Positions 34,880 to 45,885 of a stretch of 64,000 nt of DNA are shown piece by piece; within the stretch, counting starts at the first letter, position 1, and the number at the start of each line of letters is the position of its first letter. Both the position numbers and the translations under genes were made by a program. The notes beneath the pieces were generated by a model. That model did not search any database and was not told the DNA's origin. It saw only the letters and a list, made by a program, of their open reading frames with translations. Origin of the DNA: Phallus indusiatus (lineage: Eukaryota > Basidiomycota > Agaricomycetes > Phallales > Phallaceae); assembly GCA_027605045.1 (NCBI GenBank), contig JAQFWX010000055.1, positions 179,233 through 243,232 of the forward strand. Direction: 5' to 3'.

Positions 34880-36144
34880 TTTAGTGGTATTGATTTGTGG
34901 GAATAATGCGTGATATTTTATATGTTAGGGCGAGAAAGCATCTAACCGGGCAAGCACATCATCCCGAAAATGATTTACAGTCTCAGACATACGAATACAC
35001 TGCGTAATGAATTAAATTCAGGCCGAGGACATATCGATGATACAACAGAACCGATGTCCTGAGAAAATTACTAGATTTAGGTACGGCAAGGTAGACTTCT
35101 CAAGCTCCTATCAGCAGGATGAACAATCCAAATACACAAAACGGATATAATAATCGGAGCAAAATGATGACGACCATCGATCACCTACCATTGGTCGCTG
35201 GTCACCAGGTGGTTCGCCAGCCAAATTCACTACTACATACTGTGACGAAAAGTATGGAAATCCAATCCGGACATATCACGACGGGCATGACAGGCCAAGA
35301 AGGCGAAACTCTTTAATGAAAACAAGAAGAGAATTTCACTACACGCACCGTGACGCACGCACACGTGAAACATCCGAGACACTCCATCATCGGCATAAGT
35401 CGATTAGCGAGTCGACTAGCCTAAGCAACTTCCGATATTGATTGGGTTCGGCTGTGGCGAAATAGGTATTGCGTACGCGTCGTGTTGTTGTCGATGTCGC
35501 TATTTCCTGTCGTGAACAAGGGGAGTGCAAAAGGTAGGAAACGTCGCAGTGCCGGCTCGCCAAAGAATTACGCAAAGCCTGCAATATCCATACTGCAACG
35601 ATTCGGCAGAGTAACGTTACCAAGGCACAGAATCAGCCTAAATCAGCCAGGAAATATTATGATAATTTGTTTGATGTCAAAACCACATGACATTGAAAAA
35701 GAAAGAAAAACTTATTAAGGGATAATACATACTGGTATTATGGAACAACGTCAAACATTCTCCTCTAACGCGTACGTCCTGTGTTGAACCGCCTTGACCA
35801 TCATGTCTAACATGACCTTCTATGAATGATCTGTCCTTTAACGGCACTATCAATCGTCGAATAAAGAGTTGATACTTTTAGATTTTTTTAACCTCAATAA
35901 GTCACTAGTATGCTGCCCTTGTCTTTCGGATCTACTAGAACATATCTTCGCATACCTAATCTAAACGAAATTGTATAGTGCCCTCCCGAAGGTATGTAGC
36001 TTCAAGGTTTTTCCGACATCGTATACTAAGACCAACGATTACAAAGTGATAACCGGAAACGATGAAAAGTATTGTGTATTACGAAGTTTGGTTTGCATTT
36101 TCCATCTCAACTGGCCTCCAGAGGATCAGGTTTTATTTTAGTCT
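34880..36144. other. Intergenic
   Basis: Upstream of the ICMT-family gene. Open frames at 35119-35316 and 35482-35718 show no family features. No RNA gene seen. Confidence 0.5.
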
Positions 36145-36171
36145 ACTGTCTGGTTCTCCAAACCAGACAGT
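36145..36171. repeat. Perfect 11-bp hairpin
   Basis: ACTGTCTGGTT, loop CTCCA, AACCAGACAGT: a complete inverted repeat with a 5-base loop, standing alone in a gene-poor stretch. Could be a terminator-like or transposon-end hairpin; no other hallmark was found. Confidence 0.6.
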
Positions 36172-37072
36172 TTCTGAATCTCGACTTTCAGTGATCTTGG
36201 CTCGACGACGGCGCATATACGCGTGTTTTTGAACACCGGCAGGGTCGTTATGTCCTCGGATTCTTCGTGTACTCCGTTCTTGCCCTCTACAGTACTCTCG
36301 ATATTGGTTGCTATCGTTTGAAGTAATCCACCTCAAATTGGAATTATCCCGCGTGGGCAACATACTGCGCATCAGGAATTATGAGAATAAAGACCAAAAC
36401 TACGATTATTGACTTCGGTAAATGTATCCATTATTTCGCAATCGCAATTCATCCTTTAGGAAGGTTCCCAGTCTATTAGTAAAGTGTTGCGTTGACTGAC
36501 ACTTCTACTATCTCAACTGAGGTCGATTGCAGACCAACCCCATGGAGCCGTTATTTCAAAGATATTGCATTGTTGATAGTGCCGGATTTTGAGTCCGCAG
36601 CTCAGACCATTTTTTTCAATGGAGATAAGGTCATTAAAATTTTTGGACATAGTCCAGCATTCACGGACAGCCAGCTCAGACCATTTTTGACAGAAGACGA
36701 TGCCTGGGTATCGAACATTGTTCTGTCGACGACACCCGACTAGCATTGCAAATGTGTAACAAAAAATTACTTTTGCAAAAATTCGAGCCAGTGAGGTGGG
36801 CTTTTGGGGAATGACGCTAGTGGCTCGATAGGTGTCCGACGGAGCGACGTACGCTTGATAAAACATGGAAAAGAAGTAAACCGGCCGGGACAGGGACCCC
36901 TGTCAGTGGACTCTTTCAGCAAATGGAATCAAAAATCATTGATTAATTAAGTTTGCCCTAAACTTTGCCAATCTGGTAGATGTGTCCTAATTGGACGCAA
37001 AACCGACGAAGGTATTGAAAAGGCGAAGAGTTGAATAGTGTTTTTATCCCCACCTATCCCCCAACATTACTC
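36172..37072. other. Intergenic, upstream of P450 H
   Basis: Contains a 16-base direct repeat (agctcagaccattttt at about 36599 and 36671) and, from about 36890, a diverged form of the promoter block seen twice upstream of P450 I. No clear TATA box. Confidence 0.5.
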
Positions 37073-39224
37073 ATGGGTATTGCTACGGAGCTCGCGAAAG
37101 CTTGCGCAATATACATTCTCGCGGCCTTCTTTCTGTATTGGTTCCAACAAAGAACACGTATTCCAAAAGGCAATTAATATCTCTCAAATTGCGTATTGTA
37201 AGCTTGTTGACCAGTCGCTTTAGGATGCAAACTTCCTCCCGGTCCTCGAAGACGCTTTTTGATTGGGAATTTGTCTGACATTCCTACTAAGAATCAAGAA
37301 CGTGTTTGTCGTGAATGGCCCGAGTTGTATGGTTGGTACTAATGGTTAATGTTTTCTATCAAGATTCTCAAATTTAATGCAGGCGATCTGACATACTTGA
37401 ACATTGCCGGTACCTCCCTCCTCTTTGTAAATTCATATGAAACGGCCGTCGAATTGTTTGAACGCCGAGGAGGATTATATTCCGACAGGTTCCAGTCAAC
37501 AATGCTAGTCAAGCTGTACGCTGAATTACCTTGAAATGCGGATAGAATTTCTGATACTATATTAACCCAAAAGAGTGTGCTTTGACTGGCATACCGCAAT
37601 GATGCAACCCAACGACTCAAGATGGAGATACCAACGTTCGATTTTCAACAGATTTTTAGCCAAGTCTTCGATGGAAGAATATCAAGGATCAGTCGAGATA
37701 CATGCCAAGTTTGTGTTATTAACCTTTTAAATATGTCTGTCTTTCTGAACTCAAGTTTTTTGGACGTCAGAGATCTGTTATGTCGTCTTTATCAAAGCCC
37801 AGGCAAATTCACCGACCACGCTAGGCATGTCGTTGGATCTATGATCATGGATGTAAGAATCTCATATTATCCGGTTACAGTACTGACGTCATGTAATTTT
37901 GTTTCAAGGTCACTTACGGTCTGAAGAGCCTTCCTGAGAATGATCCTTATATAGAGATAGCAGAACATACATTGAACCTTTTTGAAGACGTCGCGACTCT
38001 GGGAGCGGCCTTGGTCGATTTCTTCCCAATAAGTACGTCGAACTTGTTGTCGTTCAGAAGCATCATCTAAACAAAGTAGTGCGATACATTCCAGCTTGGG
38101 TGCCCGGTGCGGGTTTCAAGCGCAAAGCCCAGACAGTCAAAGCAGCATGTAACGAGATGATTTCTGTTCCATTCTCTGCCGTGAAAGATGATCTCGTATG
38201 TGTTTTTATCATTTTCATCATTGGATTATTTGTTCAGAAGGATTTTTAGAAATCGGGTAACGCAGCACCTAATTCAATAATGAGAACCATTCTCGAAGAG
38301 CTGGACTCTACTACGAAGCCTTCTATGACGGCCGAAGAAGAAATGAGCATCAAAGCTCTAGGGGCGGTAATTTATGGAACCGCTATTGACACAGTAGGTC
38401 TTGTCCATTATCCCTACAGAAACCTGTTCATCTTGAAGTCAGACAGAGATAACAATGTTGACGTTCTTCCTCGCTATGCTTCTACATCCAGAGGCTCAGA
38501 AAAAGGCCCAAGAAGAGTTGGATAAAGTTCTCGGGGAGAGTACTTTACCCTCAATGAAGGATCGGAAAAATCTTCCCTACACTGAGGCTTTGTACAAGGA
38601 AGTTTTGCGTTGGCATCCAGTCACGCCTCTTGGTTTTCCCCATATGCTCAGAGAAGACGACATAGTTGGGGAATACTTTATACCGAAGGGCACTATTGTA
38701 ATAGGAAACGGGTGGTAAGTTGTTATTTAACTATCCACACCACCTTCTCGAAGTGTACCAAGGGCACTTTTGAACTCCACGTCGATTTACGGCGATGATG
38801 TTGAAAGCTTCAAACCTGAGAGGTTTTTGAGACCCGGTGTCGTATTTCCAGAATTAGAATTTGGTTTTGGCCGGAGGTAAGCCCTCTCTGTATACTTCCC
38901 TCAAGCCGTTGAAAGTATGACACTATAAATAGGATATGTCCTGGTCGACATTTCGCCGATAACCTGTTGTTCAGTCTAATAGCGCATACCTTGTATATGT
39001 TTGACATCAGTCCTTGCGACACACCCACAGGACCCGATCTGCCAAGTGCACAGCCTGAAGGTTTTGATTCAGGATTGGTATCGTGAGTCACCATCGGGAC
39101 ATTTCAAATGATATCTCTAATAAAGATATTGGAATTTAGGCGTCCGAAGCCATTCAAGTGCGAGTTTAAACCACGCTCGGAGCAGAAGAAGGCCCTTCTC
39201 GAGCATTTGATCAACGTTAAATAA
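37073..39224 (+). CDS. Cytochrome P450 H, intact, GC-AG first intron
   Basis: Twelve exons from ATG 37073 to TAA 39224. Anchor CAIYILAAFFLYWFQQRTRI, hinge KLPPGPRRR, C-helix SRWRYQR, I-helix GTAIDTTEI, ExxR in KEVLRWHP, FKPERF and haem loop FGFGRRICPGRHFAD. The first intron must open with GC (gcaatt at 37170): the frame runs into a stop within three codons otherwise, and no GT fits. Nearly identical to I in exons and similar even in introns, hence a recent duplication; J is the next relative. Its C-terminus (EQKKALLEHLINVK) is shared with I. ER membrane monooxygenase; substrate unknown. Confidence 0.92.
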
Positions 39225-39715
39225 GAATTAATTACTATTCGCCTTCATGCTGCAATTATATTGATTCAGTACCATGTAGTTCTTTTCTTCCCTCAGCTGT
39301 TATTGGAATAACTTGTAAAGAGTATTTTTAAGTAAATGTTGATATAAAAATTGAACCCCCCTTTCGTCCGAATTTCTTTGCTGAGTGCTACTATGTACCA
39401 CACAGTTCGTAGTCCCTTTGCGCAAAGTTCAAATATCAATACCCAATCCGACAGCATAAGTCTCAGGGTGAGATTAGTTCACATACCGACGATGACACAG
39501 TCCTTGTTGACAGGTGGACCGTGGCACAATCGTTTGATAACACCACGGGCGATTGACGGGGGAAGTACGCGTTTTTCAAGCTGTCAATTTGTTGGGCAAC
39601 CAGAACCTCGATGTTGCTGCATGAAAAAATGTGCAGCAAGCATAGTGCATCCAACAGACTGAGGCTAAAGCTGCTACATAAATGAATTGATGATGAATGT
39701 CTCCTTTTTCTGTAT
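39225..39715. other. Intergenic, convergent ends of P450 H and HNH gene
   Basis: No supported gene; small open frames on both strands without recognisable residues. Confidence 0.5.
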
Positions 39716-41253
39716 TCATTCATAGATGTCAGGATCTGGTAGACGGATGAAAAAGTCCCTTAGACACCAATCGTTGCTTGAAAATTTGCTAGTATCAGGA
39801 GGCGGTTTATGAGAGTCTGCCAAACCACGTCTCATCCATGTCGGATGCCATTCCTGGCTAGGCGAACGTGGGTGCTCCTTGACGTACGATCCAATCTGGT
39901 CATCATTGCAAACAGCAGCATCCCATCCTCCGTTGCGGGTAACGATTTCAGAAGTTTGTTTCCACCATGCCGATACAAACTTCTTACTTGCAGTAATATC
40001 GTGCAACAGGTCATCCTCGTTGTCAGACTCTATGGAGTTGTCACCCTCATCCATTTTGTGTTTTTCCAGGTCAGGGATGTCGGTGTACTGCAATGAAGCG
40101 AAGTGATGGTCGCCAAAGTTGGGTTGCATGTTTAATTGGCCGGAACAAGTATTGCTGCGACTACCTCCCGCATGGAAAGAGGTTGACGACTGGGTGTGTC
40201 GGTCCGAGTAGCTAGGGCCACTTCCCTCGCGACCAGAAGCTCCGCCTCCAAAATGTGACCCATCATAACCTTGTTTGAAAGTGGGGGGCGCATTGCTGGT
40301 CCATAACGAGTACAAATCGTTAATTTTGGTTACATAGTTCTTTGCGTCTTCCGCCGTTGCGATTTGCATGCATTGCCTGAAGATTTCCAGCATATCCGCA
40401 GGATAAAAGGTCGAGGGAGGTATCTTTGCACCAGCATTGTAAAGTGCAAAATGAGGATGTGCGTGGCTCGTGAGGGGACCGAGATTCGTGAATGGATATC
40501 GGTGATGATTGAATTGAAGTAATGTCGGGTTGGTAGCTGAACGAATTATACGAGTGATCGCAACCTCCTCTATCGGCAGGAGAGGGACAAGGCGGTAGGA
40601 GAATTGTGTTGTGGAATATTCCTGGTACAAAGAGCTGGTTATCAACACACAATATGTAAATAGAAACTAAGACAAACGCACTAGGGGTTTTCGATGTTTC
40701 TCTCTTTGCTCCTGCATCATCTCTACGATTAAGTCAATAGTAGCCGGATCAGGCACCAGCATCCAGTGATCACTGTCAAAGAGGATATGAAGATCTGCTC
40801 GAACTGTTCGCCAGATTGAGGAGGTGGTGATGATTATATCGAAAATACGCACGAAATACGATGTTTTTATGGGTGTCCACATGGAAAGAGTTATAAGGCA
40901 AGCCCCACCACCATTCTAAAGACTCTAACTGGGTACGAAATGAATAAACACAATGGTATTGATATTGACATAACGAAATGGCTAACTTTCGACCCGCGTA
41001 GACACTTTGGGACAAGGTGGCACGCCTGGACTGTGGTAGACTGAAGAGTAAGCAGGCATTTCCCATCGTTTGGATCAGCGAGAGCAGCTTTGTCTTTTTG
41101 CTCAGAGACGATGGAAGACCCGTAGAGGTGTCTTGCGCGGGGAGTTGCATTGATAGAGCCTGGCTGAGGGTTGTAGTCGTCATCGCGATCATCGTTGTCA
41201 CCGGAGGAGGAAGAGATGGCGGCACGGTTTAGGTGCGTTTCTGGACCCTTCAT
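39716..41253 (-). CDS. HNH_2-type nuclease-like protein, 456 residues
   Basis: Four minus-strand exons fit in phase: 40987-41253, 40853-40928, 40682-40803 and 39716-40621, total 1371 bases. The core matches the fungal HNH_2-type domain: GKCLLTLQSTTVQACHLVPK supplies a Cys and the first His, then after one intron WWWGLPYNSFHVDTHKN and FLRADLHILFDSDHWMLVP complete the finger. The C-terminal half is low complexity (Gly/Ser, then acidic) with no known domain. Such proteins are abundant in agaricomycetes and their biological role is unknown; nuclease activity is inferred from the domain only. The start is uncertain, since the frame stays open upstream to 41517 through a copy of the P450 promoter repeat. 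The acceptor of the last intron could also lie 23 bases earlier. Confidence 0.72.
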
Positions 41254-41380
41254 CGGTGTCGTCTTTGTGCAGTGTGTTCTCAACGACAGTAGTTGACGAG
41301 CACAGAGAGAGACGCGTAAGGACGCGTTACGCGTCCAATATGACATACGTAAGCCAGTCACACCCATCGCAGGGAGGGAG

Positions 41381-41520
41381 TCAGTGAATTCTTTCGAGAA
41401 TGACACTACGTGTAGATAGTCCTGAGGGCCTGATTGGGCGCAGAATTGATTACGTTTGTTTTTATTTGCGTGTTTGCGTCCGACAACACTGTCAAGAGTT
41501 CTGGTGGCTCTAAACACTAG
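41381..41520. repeat. Promoter-region direct repeat, copy 1
   Basis: About 140 bases beginning tcagtgaattctttcg and ending ctctaaacactag; matches 41622-41760 at roughly 85 percent by eye with small indels. This copy overlaps the open upstream extension of the HNH gene. Confidence 0.8.
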
Positions 41521-41621
41521 TCACGGTTGTACGGTAGTGCCGCTTAAGCTTTGAGCGGCAAATCCCAGACTCGTAGCGTCTTTTCACATGCTATATCTAA
41601 ACCGACTAGTGAGGACCCCTG

Positions 41622-41760
41622 TCAGTGAATTCTTTCGGGAATGACATTGTGTGTAGATGGTCCTGAAGGCCTGATTGGGCGCAGAATCAGCTACGTTTGG
41701 TTTTGTTTGCATGTTTGTGTCCGACACACTATCAAGGATTCTGGTGGCTCTCAACACTAG
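41622..41760. repeat. Promoter-region direct repeat, copy 2
   Basis: The second copy ends 22 bases before the ATG of P450 I. It is preceded by ggacccctg, which also precedes the matching block upstream of P450 H near 36890. Confidence 0.8.
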
Positions 41761-41782
41761 AGATAGTATTGCCATTCCCAGT

Positions 41783-43949
41783 ATGATTATGCTTGTTGCC
41801 ACGGAGCTTGCGAAAGCTTGCGCAATATACCTTTTCGCGGTCTTCTTTTTGTATTGGCTCCAACAAAGAACACGTATTCCAAAAGGCAATTAATATCCCT
41901 CAATTCACGTATCGTGAGCTTATTGACCAGTCGCTTTAGGATGCAAACTCCCTCCCGGTCCTCGAAGACGCTTTTTGATTGGGAATTTGTTTGACATTCC
42001 TACTAAGAATCAAGAACGTGTTTGTTGTGAATGGCCCGAGTTGTACGGTTGGTGTTCGTAGTTATTTTCTCTATCAAAATTCTCAAATTTAATGCAGGCG
42101 ATCTGACATACTTGAACATCGCCGGTACCTCCATCCTCTTCGTAAATTCATATGAAATGGCTGTCGAATTGTTCGAACGCCGAGGAGGATTATATTCTGA
42201 CAGGTTCCAGTCAACAATGCTGGTTAAGCTGTACGCTGACTTTTTCATTTTACCTTGAAACATGGATGAAATTGTTGACACTATTCTAACCCAATAGAGC
42301 GCGCATTGACTGGCATTCCGGCATAATGCAACCCAACGAAAGGTGGAGATACCACCGTTCAATTTTCAATAGATTTTTGGCCAAGTCTTCAATGGAAGAA
42401 TATCAAGGATCAGTCGAGATGCATGCCAAGTTTGTGTTATTAACCTCTCAAATATGTCTGTGTTTCTGAACTCAGGTTATTTGGGTGTCAGAGATCTATT
42501 ATGTCGTCTCTATCGAAGTCCAAGCAGATTCACGGATCACACTAGGCACGTCGTCGGATCTATGATTATGGATGTAAGAATTCATATATCCGGTTATAGT
42601 ACTGACGTCATGTAATTTTGTTTTTTTTTAAAGGTCACTTACGGTCTGAAGAGCCTTCCCGAGAATGATCCTTATATAGAGGTAGCGGAACATTCGCTAA
42701 AACTTTTGGAGGACGTCGCGACTCTGGGAGCGGCCTTGGTCGATTTCGTCCCACTACGTACGTCGAGCTCAGCGGTCTCTCAGAAGCATTATTCTAAACA
42801 AACTAGTGCAATCCATTCCAGCTTGGGCTCCCGGTGGGGGTTTTAAGCGCAAAGCCGAGACACTCAAAACAGCATTTAACGAGATGATGTCCGTTCCACT
42901 CTCTGCTGTCAAAGACGGTCTCGTATGTGTTCTTATCATTTTAGCCGATGGATTTTTGTTCAAAAGATTTTTAGAAATTAGGTAACGCAGCACCTTCAAT
43001 AATGAGAACTATTCTCGAAGAGCTGGACTCCGAGAAGTCTTCTATGACGACCGAAGAAGAAATGGACATCCAAGCTCTGGGGACGGTAATTTATGCAACC
43101 GCCATTGACACCGTAGGTCCTGTCCATTATCTCCATAGAAACTTGTTCATCTTGAATTCAGACAGAGGCAGGAATGCTGATGTTCTTTTTCACTATGCTT
43201 CTATTTCCAGAGGCCCAAAAGAAGGCCCAAGAAGAGTTAGATAAAGTTCTCGGGGAGAGTACTTTACCCTCAATGAAGGATCGGCAAAATCTTCCCTATA
43301 CTGAGGCTTTGTGCAAAGAAGTTTTGCGTTGGCATCCCATCGCGCCTCTTGGTTTCCCTCATATGCTCAGAGAAGACGACATAGTTGGAGAATACTTTAT
43401 ACCGAAAGGCACTATGGTGGTAGGAAATGGGTGGTAAGTGTTATTGTTCAACTTCAACTAATCACACCACCTTCTAGAATTGTATCAAGGGCACTTTCGA
43501 AATCCACGTCCATACACGGAGATGACGTTGAAAGCTTCAGACCTGAAAGATTTTTAAGACCCGGTGTCGTATTTCCAGAATTAGGTTTTGGTTTTGGCCG
43601 GAGGTGAGCCTTCTTTGTATACCTCCCCCGAACCATCGAAAGTCTAAAACTATCAATAGGATATGTCCGGGTCGGCATTTTGCTGATAGCTTGTTGTTCA
43701 GCCTGATAGTACATATCTTGTATATGTTCGACATCAATCCTTGCGACACACCCACAGGACCCGATTTGCCAAGTGCACAGCCTGAAGGTTTTGATTCTGG
43801 ATTGATTTCGTGAGTCACGTCGGGACATTTCAGATATCCGTATTGAAAAATCCTTGGAATTTAGGCGTCCGAAGCCGTTCAAGTGCGAGTTCAAGCCACG
43901 CTCGGAGCAGAAAAAAGCCCTGCTCGAGCATTTGATCAACGTTAAATGA
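41783..43949 (+). CDS. Cytochrome P450 I, intact, sister of H
   Basis: Twelve exons from ATG 41783 to TGA 43949, placed as in H, including the GC-AG first intron (gcaatt at 41886). Anchor CAIYLFAVFFLYWLQQRTRI, hinge KLPPGPRRR, C-helix ERWRYHR, I-helix ATAIDTTEA, ExxR in KEVLRWHP, FRPERF and haem loop FGFGRRICPGRHFAD. Differs from H mainly around the C-helix entry (ARIDWHSG versus VCFDWHTA) and in the segment after the sixth intron (QSIPAWAPGGG versus RYIPAWVPGAG), both near the predicted substrate access region. ER membrane monooxygenase; substrate unknown. Confidence 0.92.
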
Positions 43950-44291
43950 GAATTATATTAAGATAGCCATCATTAATCTTGTGACGAGGCCTTGGGCACG
44001 CTGAAATTGAAATGACGAATCAGGATCACGTAGTTCATCGAGGTTTGTCCCTTGAGCAGCTATCATTCGTAGAACTTTTTTTATAAAGTGTTTTAAATAA
44101 AAGTAACGTGAACTGAGACCTGAGACTCGGAGATACCGACACTGTTCTTCAATTAATTTGCGAGAGAAAATCGAACCCCATACTTCTGGCTGAGTGCACA
44201 CGTTGCACATTTAAGTCACACGAGAAACGGTTTCGGACTCCGCACCCTGCCACTGCGTTGACGAAGTCGGACACGGCGTCGTCATGCGATT
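43950..44291. other. Intergenic
   Basis: Between P450 I and the DUF1746 gene. No gene or repeat seen. Confidence 0.5.
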
Positions 44292-45235
44292 ATGCGCCAA
44301 TATGCTCAACGATTGCACATTATGCATTCTGTTTAGTGATATTTTCTTTCTGCAAGTGTGATATCTGTACTAACTCCATATACTTTTTTTTTTCATCTCA
44401 CAGCTTAATCGACTACTATACCACCTATTTGTTCTGTCGTTCTTGTCTTCGCCATCGTTGTTGCAACTGCTAGCCCGCGTTATCGCACAATTTCAGATTC
44501 TTAGACCACGGGAAATTGATCCGGAACGAAGTCTAAGATTTTGGGTTATCATTCTCTTCTGTGCCAATGTCAGCAGCCTCTTTACCCATGCCGTGTATCG
44601 GACATCGGAGAGTACCATTTATCGAGGAATAGTTTTAGATTTCATTGGGACAGGTTTGTGTGTAGATCTATCTCATAACGTATGAGCTAAGGTCCACGTC
44701 CGCCTTTTCTTTTCAGCAAATTTAACATCAAGAACGCAACTTTTGATGCTAGATTTTCTCATAATATTCTTCCAATTTGCCGTACTGTGTATAAGCTACG
44801 AGACATCACTCGCCAATGCATTACAATCAGCCCAGGATCCGCTTGTTCCAGTCATTCAAATTGCGGGTGAGAATCTTCATCTACCGAGCAGAGTCATGTT
44901 TCTTTGAATGCTGACAATGTTTGACGACTTTAGATGATGACACGTCGTCCCCTAAAACCGACATACAGCAACTCGTACTACACCTAAGGTTCCGGCCAAC
45001 AATGCGCCGCATCCGCGACCCACCACCTGTAATACCACGCCAATCCAGTGATCTCCCCTTGCCAAACACAACCCGAGCCTTGTCTGCAGGCAGAATACCC
45101 CTTAGACTCCTGTTCCCAGCTTTATTCTTTCATCGCAGAGCGCCCACTACCACCGAGTCAAATCCACGACCTGAATCCGATCACGCAGACAACGAACCCA
45201 CCACACCCGTTCCGGGAAGCTTTGACACATCGTAA
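44292..45235 (+). CDS. DUF1746 membrane protein, DSC-complex type
   Basis: Four exons: 44292-44330, 44404-44653, 44717-44866 and 44934-45235, GT-AG, total 741 bases, 246 residues. The N-terminal half reads AQRLHIMHSLNRLLYHLFVL, then LRFWVIILFCANVSSLFTHA, YRGIVLDFIGT and LLMLDFLIIFFQFAVLCISY. This is the pattern of the fungal DUF1746 domain, with three hydrophobic segments and the conserved I-x-D-F-I-G motif. DUF1746 proteins (yeast Vld1, and related subunits of the DSC ubiquitin ligase) direct this Golgi/vacuole membrane E3 complex. The C-terminal 110 residues are hydrophilic and Pro/Arg rich. The first intron donor is weak (gtttag), but the resulting exon 1 fits the family start. Confidence 0.82.
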
Positions 45236-45291
45236 ATTACATATGCATTTCTATCATCATCACTCTCTTGGCTTTCTCTTTTTCTTTATTT

Positions 45292-45573
45292 TCACCATTT
45301 ACGTCTCAGCTGTGAGTTTGAAAGAATTGTCAATAATTTATAATGCGTAATAATTTGCAATGGAAGTGAAATACAACTCACAGCGATCTGTAAACACGCT
45401 TTGAACTGAGCAAATTCGGCAGCGCACATATCCTTTCGAGCATCCTTGTAAGATGAAAGTATGCATTGTCCATATACCTTGGCCTGTTTTGAGCAGCTTA
45501 TGGTAGAAGCCGTTGCCAACTTGCCTAACGGAGGTTTTTTTTTGAAGGCTGCTGAGGTATTGGATGACATCAA
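45292..45573 (-). CDS. Twin CX9C mitochondrial protein, complex I assembly factor-like
   Basis: Two exons, 45382-45573 and 45292-45309, 69 residues ending LRRKW. Two Cys-X9-Cys pairs are plain: CSKQAKVYGQC and CAAEFAQFKAC, the coiled-coil helix hairpin used by intermembrane-space proteins imported by Mia40. The spacing, the small size and the basic end recall NDUFAF8 (C17orf89), a complex I assembly factor; the exact orthology is inference. Its stop lies 57 bases from that of the DUF1746 gene, so the two genes converge tightly. The first exon alone would read on into the intron and end differently, so the 18-base second exon matters. Confidence 0.85.
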   Translation of the reverse strand: MMSSNTSAAFKKKPPLGKLATASTISCSKQAKVYGQCILSSYKDARKDMCAAEFAQFKACLQIAVSCISLPLQIITHYKLLTILSNSQLRRKW

Positions 45574-45885
45574 ACTTCACTTTACGTAAACGTCACGCAT
45601 CACGCATCACGGGCTGCAGCAAAGTCTTTTGTTTTCGGCGTCGTTCGCCGTAATTGAATAAATCTGTTACATATCTCCCAGCCACAGATTTCACATAGTG
45701 TAGCTTCAAAGTCTTAACTAAAAATTGCCTTCTGATTATGAATCTCTGACATCCTCTTTTCCCAATGCCTTCTACTTACCGTATATGTAACACAGTGTTC
45801 ATGTGGGAACAATTCAAGGACAATTCGTTATTTCTCAGTAACTACTAGTAGTAATAGTAGCTATTAAATGTAAATATGTTATCAT
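45574..45885. other. Intergenic
   Basis: Upstream of the CX9C gene and downstream of P450 J. A short tandem of cacgcat occurs near 45595-45612. Nothing else. Confidence 0.5.
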
